Source of the DNA: Pseudomonas sp. GD03944
GTDB taxonomy: Bacteria; Pseudomonadota; Gammaproteobacteria; Pseudomonadales; Pseudomonadaceae
Assembly (NCBI RefSeq): GCF_029839275.1
Contig: NZ_JAOCAH010000004.1
Coordinates: 62,001 to 126,000, forward strand
Direction of reading: 5' to 3'
Length of the DNA: 64,000 nucleotides
The notes under the pieces are model-generated. The model saw nothing but the letters and a program-made list of their open reading frames with translations, had not been told where the DNA came from and did no database searches. Below are positions 57,864 to 64,000 of this stretch, one piece after another. Position numbers and translations under genes: made by a program. Position 1 is the first letter of the stretch. Each line of letters opens with the position of its first letter.

Positions 57864-58178
57864 GGCAACTCCTCGCGACCTGACTGCACCGCTAACGGGC
57901 GCAAAAACAGCGCGCATCTTACCTCAGGCGCAGGCCCGCAGCGTCCTGTAGACGGCACCGTCAACCGGGGGCTTTGGGGTCGTTTCGCTCATCGCTCGCA
58001 CTCACCTGTCAGGCATCGTCGCTTGCCAGACGCTAACCAGAAGCCGGGGCCTTGTTCATTGTGGCGCGGCGTCTCGTCATGGCCGTTTCATTTCTGATAC
58101 ATATTGCAGGCGGGTGCGGGCTGATGTTTTGTTCAGCCGCAGCTAGTCTTGTTCCTTCGCCCTCCGCGGAAAACGCCC
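57864..58178. other. Divergent intergenic region (flavoprotein / orphan binding protein)
   Basis: 315 bp without a credible gene. It should hold two divergent promoters. I see only short T-rich patches near 58085-58140 and no convincing hexamer pair, operator, hairpin with T-run or small ORF with a ribosome site. Confidence 0.4.
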
Positions 58179-58910
58179 ATGAATGGACTGCGTGCGTGCT
58201 GCCTCTTGTTGCTCTGGCCCGTCCTGGGACAGGCATCGGAAGCACTGCGCCTGGTGGCGAATCCCTGGCCGCCGTTCACCGATCAGCGTATGGCCAACGG
58301 CGGTGTGGCCACCGAGCTGGTGACCACCGCGTTGACCCGTGCCGGCTACCGCACGCAGTACAACGAAGTGCCGTGGGAGCGGGCGATCCGGGGCTTGCAG
58401 CGCGACGATTACGACGTGCTGGTCAACGCCTGGTACACCGATGAGCGCGCCCGCTTCGGCTATTTCTCGCAGCCGTACCTGATCAACCGGGTGCGCTTCA
58501 TGCAGCGCAAGGGCGCGGGGATTCGTTACCAGAGCCTGGTGGACCTCTATCCCTACAGCATCGCGGTCGTCCGCGGCTATGCCTACTCCAGCGAGTTCGA
58601 CCAGGACAGCCGGCTGACCAAGGTGGGGGTGCTCGGCTTCGAAACCGGCGCGCGCATGCTGCACGCCCGGCGGGTGCAACTGATGGTGGAGGACGAGCTG
58701 GTGGCGCGCTTCTACCTGGGCCGCGAGCTACGGTCGATTCGCAACGAGCTGGAGTTCCTGCCGCAGCCGTTGAGCGAGAACGGCCTGCACATTCTGGTCA
58801 GTCGCCAGCACCCGCAACACAAGGCGATTGCCGAGGCGTTCGACCAGGCGATCGAGGCCATGCACGCCGACGGCACCTATGCCGAGATTTTCGCGCGCCA
58901 CGGCCTGTAG
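58179..58910 (+). CDS. Orphan periplasmic substrate-binding protein (SBP family 3)
   Basis: A 243-residue exported protein. The signal is about 1-21 (MNGLRACCLLLLWPVLGQASE), then LRLVANPWPPFTDQRMANGGVATELVTTALTRAGYRTQYNEVPWERAIRGLQRDDYDVLVNAWYTDERARFG, a family 3 binding fold. ATG at 58179 is the first giving a clean signal; an in-frame extension to 58149 is unlikely. No transporter genes nearby. It ends 3 bases before the convergent diguanylate-cyclase gene. Confidence 0.86.
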   Translation: MNGLRACCLLLLWPVLGQASEALRLVANPWPPFTDQRMANGGVATELVTTALTRAGYRTQYNEVPWERAIRGLQRDDYDVLVNAWYTDERARFGYFSQPYLINRVRFMQRKGAGIRYQSLVDLYPYSIAVVRGYAYSSEFDQDSRLTKVGVLGFETGARMLHARRVQLMVEDELVARFYLGRELRSIRNELEFLPQPLSENGLHILVSRQHPQHKAIAEAFDQAIEAMHADGTYAEIFARHGL

Positions 58911-58913
58911 CGA

Positions 58914-60149
58914 TCACTGCCAGTGGGTGCGTCCGCGGCCCTGGCGCTTGGCCTGGTACAGCCGCTGATCGGCCTCATGCAGCAGGCTTTCCAGGTCCTC
59001 CGGATGGCCGTGGTAGACCCCCGCACTGAATGACAGCGGCGGTGCATCCACCGCGTATTTCAACGTGCCGCAGTGCACCCGCAGCGCATCCAGCAGGCGG
59101 GCGAGACGCACGTCATCGAGGTGGCTGACCAGGGCGAATTCTTCCCCGCCCAGCCGTCCCACGAGGGTGTCCGGGAAGGCCAGGGACAGCGCCCGGGCGA
59201 AGGCCACCAGGGCCGCGTCGCCGCTGGCGTGGCCATGTTCGTCGTTGATGCGCTTGAAGAAATCCAGGTCGAGCATCGCCACGCTGAGGTTGCGGCCATC
59301 GCGCTGGGCCTGCTGGAACAGCTGCAGGCCTTGTTCGTAGAAGGCGCGGCGGTTGTTCAGCCCGGTGAGGGCGTCGAACTGGGCGGCCTGCTTCAGCGCG
59401 CGCATCAGGTCGCGGCGCTCCAGGGTGGAGATCACCCGGCAGTTGAGTTCTTCGGGGCAGAAGGGCTTGCGCAGGAAGTCATCGGCGCCGTGCTTGATGA
59501 ACATGGCGCTGAGCGAGCCCTTGGTGTCGGCGGACAGGCCGATGATGATCAGCTCGTGCAGGCGCATCTTCTGCCGCAGGATCTTCACCAGCTCGAAGCC
59601 GCTGATGCCCGGCATGCTGTGGTCGACCACCAGCAGGTCGATGTCCGGCTGTTCGCGCAGGATACGCAAGGCTTCGTCGCCGTCCTGGGCATCGATGACC
59701 TGGAAGCGTTGCGGGGTCAGCACGTGGCGGATGAAGTGGCGGGTGGCCTCCGAGTCTTCGGCAACCAGGATCTTCACCTGGCTGTTGCTTTCCAGGCGGT
59801 GCAGCAGGCGGAAGGCGTATTCGTAGGAGTGCTGGCTTTCCTTGAGCACATAGTCGACTACGCCCTTGAGCAGCAGTTCGTCGCGGCGCTGCTCGTTGTA
59901 GGCACCGCTGAGGACGATGCACGGCAGGTTGTAGCGCATCACCAGGTCGACGCTTTCGCCATTGGGCGCATCGGGCAGGTGCAGGTCGACGATGGCGGCG
60001 AAGAACAGGTCGGCCGAGGTTTCCAGCATCACTTCGGCCTCGCCCAGGGAGGCACAGAATACCGGCTGCAGGTCGTACTCCTGGCGGAACAGGTGCTCGA
60101 GGATTTTCAGCACCATCGGGCTGTCTTCGATAACCAGGATATTGCGCAT
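58914..60149 (-). CDS. REC-REC-GGDEF response regulator (diguanylate cyclase)
   Basis: A 411-residue PleD-like protein. Receiver 1 has phosphoacceptor candidate D55 (IVDLHLPDAPNG); receiver 2 has D176 (VVDHSMPGISG) and the Lys of FLRKPF. The cyclase domain starts with DALTGLNNRRAF, has the metal/GTP residues in LDLDFFKRINDEHGHASGD, and an active-site GGEEF at 334-338. The inhibitory RxxD site is lost: residues 325-328 are FPDT. It should make c-di-GMP, with product inhibition through that site unlikely. No cognate kinase gene is adjacent. Confidence 0.93.
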   Translation of the reverse strand: MRNILVIEDSPMVLKILEHLFRQEYDLQPVFCASLGEAEVMLETSADLFFAAIVDLHLPDAPNGESVDLVMRYNLPCIVLSGAYNEQRRDELLLKGVVDYVLKESQHSYEYAFRLLHRLESNSQVKILVAEDSEATRHFIRHVLTPQRFQVIDAQDGDEALRILREQPDIDLLVVDHSMPGISGFELVKILRQKMRLHELIIIGLSADTKGSLSAMFIKHGADDFLRKPFCPEELNCRVISTLERRDLMRALKQAAQFDALTGLNNRRAFYEQGLQLFQQAQRDGRNLSVAMLDLDFFKRINDEHGHASGDAALVAFARALSLAFPDTLVGRLGGEEFALVSHLDDVRLARLLDALRVHCGTLKYAVDAPPLSFSAGVYHGHPEDLESLLHEADQRLYQAKRQGRGRTHWQ

Positions 60150-60220
60150 CGGAACCTCCGAATTGTCCGGGTGCCTGTCACGTCCCAGGCGCGGCGCCGC
60201 CGCGCGATCGTCCGCTGAGC

Positions 60221-61600
<1,380 letters not shown>

Positions 61601-61761
61601 GGCGAAGACTCGGGGGTGATGAAACAGGCCGGCAGTGTAACAGCCGGCCCGCGTCGTGTCGGTGACTCGGCGCGTGCCTGGCGGATGACGCATGACGCGA
61701 AGGGCCTGGCATCGGCACCCTTGGAATGTAATAGTGTTTCATTGTTTCCAGAGAACCGTCC

Positions 61762-62910
61762 ATGACCGCTGTACCGTCCACCCGCCTTCACTCGATCGAC
61801 GCCCTGCGCGGCCTGGTCATCCTGTTCATGCTGCTCGACCACGTTCGCGAGACCTTTTACCTGCACCTGCAGGTGTCCGACCCCATGGACGTGACGACCA
61901 CCGACGCGGGGCTGTTCTTCAGCCGTACCCTGGCGCACCTGTGCGCGCCGGTGTTCATCCTGCTCACCGGCCTGGCTGCCTTTCTCTATGGCGAGAAGTA
62001 CCAGGGCCGCGCGGCGGTCTCCAGCTTCCTGTTCAAGCGTGGCCTGTTCCTGGTGGTGCTGGAGCTGACCCTGGTCAACTTCGCCTGGACCTTCCAGTTC
62101 CCGCCCAGCGTGATCTACCTGCAGGTGATCTGGGCCATCGGCCTGAGCATGCTGGCGCTATCCGCCCTGGTCTGGTTGCCGCGCGTGGCGCTGGCCGTGC
62201 TCGGCCTGGTGCTGGTCGCCGGACACAATCTGCTCGATGGTCTGCACTTCCCGCTGGACTCCTGGCTGCATGCGCCCTGGGCCGTGCTGCATGACCGCGG
62301 CTGGATCGAGGTTTTGGAGGGGCTGCGCCTGCGCACCTCCTACCCGGTGCTACCGTGGATTGGCGTGATCGCCCTCGGCTATGCCATGGGGCCCTGGTTC
62401 GCCCGGGGCAGCGATGCCCAGCAGCGTCGCCGCTACCTGATCAGCACTGGCGTGGGCGCGCTGGTCGGGTTCGGGGTGCTGCGCCTGCTCAACGGCTATG
62501 GCGAGAAACCTTGGTTCAGCGGTGACACCGCGGTGCAGACCCTGATGAGTTTCTTCAACATCACCAAATACCCGCCGTCGCTACTGTTCCTGGCGCTGAC
62601 CCTGGGGATCGGTGTCCTGCTGCTGGTGCTGTTCGAGCGCCGCAACGAAGGCCGGTGGGTGCGCTGGCTGGCGGTATTCGGTGCCGCGCCGATGTTCTTC
62701 TACCTGCTGCACCTCTATGTATTGAAGGTGCTGTACCTGATCGCGGTGGCGATCTGGGGCACCAACCAGGGGCAGTACTTCGGTTTCGATGGGCTCTGGA
62801 GCGTATGGCTGGGGGCAGTGCTGCTGTCGGTGGCGCTGTACCTGCCGGTGCGCTGGTTCGCCCGCCTAAAGGCTCGGCGCCGTGACATCGCCTGGCTCAA
62901 GTACTTGTAG
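61762..62910 (+). CDS. DUF1624 / heparan-alpha-glucosaminide N-acetyltransferase-like membrane protein
   Basis: A 382-residue polytopic inner-membrane protein with about ten hydrophobic segments. RLHSIDALRGLVILFMLLDHVRETFYLH is the DUF1624/HGSNAT-catalytic opening, in which the loop His is the family's proposed acyl-relay residue. Also seen are RTLAHLCAPVFILLTGLAAFLYGE and LYVLKVLYLIAVAIWG. The acyl acceptor in bacteria is unknown. It is divergent from dbpA and followed by a hairpin repeat and a REP pair. Confidence 0.88.
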   Translation: MTAVPSTRLHSIDALRGLVILFMLLDHVRETFYLHLQVSDPMDVTTTDAGLFFSRTLAHLCAPVFILLTGLAAFLYGEKYQGRAAVSSFLFKRGLFLVVLELTLVNFAWTFQFPPSVIYLQVIWAIGLSMLALSALVWLPRVALAVLGLVLVAGHNLLDGLHFPLDSWLHAPWAVLHDRGWIEVLEGLRLRTSYPVLPWIGVIALGYAMGPWFARGSDAQQRRRYLISTGVGALVGFGVLRLLNGYGEKPWFSGDTAVQTLMSFFNITKYPPSLLFLALTLGIGVLLLVLFERRNEGRWVRWLAVFGAAPMFFYLLHLYVLKVLYLIAVAIWGTNQGQYFGFDGLWSVWLGAVLLSVALYLPVRWFARLKARRRDIAWLKYL

Positions 62911-62924
62911 ATGAGGCACTGAAT

Positions 62925-62950
62925 GGTGGACACGCTTCGCGGTGTCCACC
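62925..62950. repeat. Pseudomonas intergenic hairpin repeat
   Basis: GGTGGACAC / GTGTCCACC, a perfect 9-bp stem (62925-62933 and 62942-62950) followed by CTACGG. This TCCACCCTACG-type hairpin is a dispersed intergenic element in pseudomonads (from memory); it lies just after the DUF1624 stop. Confidence 0.55.
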
Positions 62951-62970
62951 CTACGGCGGGCTCAGGTTCT

Positions 62971-63038
62971 GTGGGAGGGGCTTTAGCCGCGACTGCTCCC
63001 ATGGGATCAAAAAAACTCGCGGCTGAAGCCCCTCCCAC
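62971..63038. repeat. REP pair (REPIN-like, inverted)
   Basis: GTGGGAGGGGCTTT and eight following bases (62971-62992) recur inverted at 63017-63038 (…GAAGCCCCTCCCAC) with one mismatch and a 24-base spacer. This is the head-to-head arrangement of Pseudomonas REP sequences mobilised by RAYT transposases; no RAYT gene is in the window. Confidence 0.88.
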
Positions 63039-63047
63039 GATTCTCCG

Positions 63048-64000
63048 TCAGGCCGCTGAATGCTGGTCGCGCAGCGCCGGTTTGCGCACCGGCGTATCGC
63101 CGGCCACATAGTAGGGCGCCGTGCTGCGCGGCAGCGCCTGACGGCCGCGGATACGGTCGGCGATTTTCTCGGCAATCATGATGGTGGTGGCGTTGAGGTT
63201 GCCGGTGATGATCTCCGGCATGATCGACGCATCCACCACCCGCAGGCCCTGCACGCCGTGCACCCGGCCCTGGCCGTCGACCACCGCCATGTCGTCTTCG
63301 CCCATCTTGCAGGAGCAGGACGGATGGAACGCGGTTTCCGCGTGTTCGCGAATAAAGGCATCCAGCTCAGCATCGCTCTGCACGTGGGCACCGGGGCTGA
63401 TCTCGCGGCCACGGTACGGGTCGAGCGCCGGCTGCGCCATGATCTCGCGGGTCAGGCGGATGCCGTCGCGAAATTCCTGCCAGTCCTGCTCATGGCTCAT
63501 GTAGTTGAAGAGGATGCTCGGGTGCTGGCGCGGATCCCTGGATTTCAGGTGCACACGGCCGCGGCTCGGTGAGCGCATCGAACCCACGTGGGCCTGGAAG
63601 CCGTGTTCGTTCACCGCGTTGCTGCCGTTGTAATTGATCGCCACCGGCAGGAAGTGGAACTGGATGTTGGGCCAGGCGAATTCCGGCCGGGTGCGGATGA
63701 AACCGCCGGCCTCGAACTGGTTGCTGGCGCCGATGCCGTGGCCGGTGAACAGCCATTGCGCGCCGATCCCCGGCTGGTTCAGCAGCTTCAGCGCCGGGTA
63801 CAGCGACACCGGTTGGGTGCACGCGTACTGTAGGTACATCTCCAGGTGGTCCTGCAGGTTGGCGCCGACGCCGGGCAGCTCATGCACCAGGTCGATGCCC
63901 AGGCTGCGGAGCAAATCGCCGGGGCCGACGCCGGAGCGTTGCAGGATCTGCGGCGAGGCGATGGCGCCAGCGCACAGCAGCACCTCGCGGCGGGCGTGAA
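63048..64000 (-). CDS. betA: Choline dehydrogenase BetA (3' part; 5' end outside the window)
   Basis: The C-terminal about 317 residues of a GMC-family FAD oxidoreductase that oxidises choline to betaine aldehyde. The frame is open past base 63998, reading …[31 protein letters not shown], so the start lies beyond the window edge. Visible are [44 protein letters not shown], the active-site His in [13 protein letters not shown], and [24 protein letters not shown]. Choline specificity is supported by close overall resemblance to BetA rather than other GMC enzymes. The rest of a bet operon would be upstream. Confidence 0.92.
   Translation of the reverse strand, partial: HARREVLLCAGAIASPQILQRSGVGPGDLLRSLGIDLVHELPGVGANLQDHLEMYLQYACTQPVSLYPALKLLNQPGIGAQWLFTGHGIGASNQFEAGGFIRTRPEFAWPNIQFHFLPVAINYNGSNAVNEHGFQAHVGSMRSPSRGRVHLKSRDPRQHPSILFNYMSHEQDWQEFRDGIRLTREIMAQPALDPYRGREISPGAHVQSDAELDAFIREHAETAFHPSCSCKMGEDDMAVVDGQGRVHGVQGLRVVDASIMPEIITGNLNATTIMIAEKIADRIRGRQALPRSTAPYYVAGDTPVRKPALRDQHSAA

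Noticed and set aside
58052..58444. 130-codon plus-strand open frame in the gap before the third binding protein
   Set aside because: Wrong frame relative to the binding protein, no ribosome site, and mostly overlaps its coding sequence.

Overview
This GC-rich window is chromosomal DNA of a Pseudomonas. The basis is gene content and order. The run pilU … pyrC'-pyrB-pyrR-ruvX-algH-tonB-gshB-pilGHIJK-chpA-chpB-chpC-rsmE-bioA matches the P. aeruginosa PA0396-PA0420 neighbourhood as I know it, and the ArsR/methyltransferase-metK-tkt-epd-pgk-fba run matches the PA0547-PA0555 neighbourhood. A Pseudomonas-type REP pair near the right end agrees. The species cannot be resolved by eye. I see no rRNA, tRNA, CRISPR array, insertion sequence, prophage or classical defence locus. 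This is mostly core genome with small accessory patches.

Layout. (1) 1-3.6 kb: 3' end of pilU, then a convergent two-gene DNA-repair-type module (DUF4130 protein plus radical SAM protein) under what looks like a perfect LexA/SOS box, then a TM2-domain membrane protein. (2) 3.6-9.5 kb, minus strand: gshB, a tonB3-like gene, algH, ruvX, pyrR, pyrB and pyrC', several stop/start overlapping. (3) 9.8-23.2 kb, plus strand: the complete Pil-Chp chemosensory operon that controls type IV pili and twitching. It includes a 2453-residue ChpA hybrid kinase with eight phosphotransfer-like domains, and it closes at a strong bidirectional terminator. (4) 23-30 kb: rsmE, bioA, cytochrome b561, YceI protein, rhlE, and an orphan periplasmic binding protein. 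(5) 30-34.3 kb: ppnN, then metF and ahcY behind a -35/-10 promoter and an S-adenosylhomocysteine riboswitch. (6) 34.3-39.2 kb, accessory: MAPEG protein, a PilJ-type chemoreceptor resembling the nitrate receptor McpN, a cytochrome c' lipoprotein, a DUF1090 protein, and LigB with a signal-peptide-like N terminus. (7) 39.2-41.5 kb: metK preceded directly by an ArsR-HTH/methyltransferase regulator, with a 28-bp palindromic operator candidate in the divergent promoter shared with tkt. (8) 41.7-48 kb: tkt, epd, pgk, two small lipoproteins, class II fba. (9) 48-64 kb: mixed housekeeping and accessory genes (envelope proteins, PQQ sugar dehydrogenase, metallopeptidase, two more orphan binding proteins, GreA/B-like factor, YccS, alanine dehydrogenase, BaiN-like flavoprotein, REC-REC-GGDEF protein, dbpA, DUF1624 protein), then a REP pair and the 3' part of betA.

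Working together: ahcY, metF and metK cover most of the activated-methyl cycle and appear to be sensed twice, by an SAH riboswitch and by a regulator with a SAM/SAH-type fold. tkt-epd-pgk-fba is a central-carbon block. pilU, tonB3-like and pil-chp concern twitching. Best candidates for under-described biology are the SOS-box-controlled DUF4130/radical-SAM pair, the ArsR-methyltransferase/palindrome circuit, and the riboswitch with a long extra arm.
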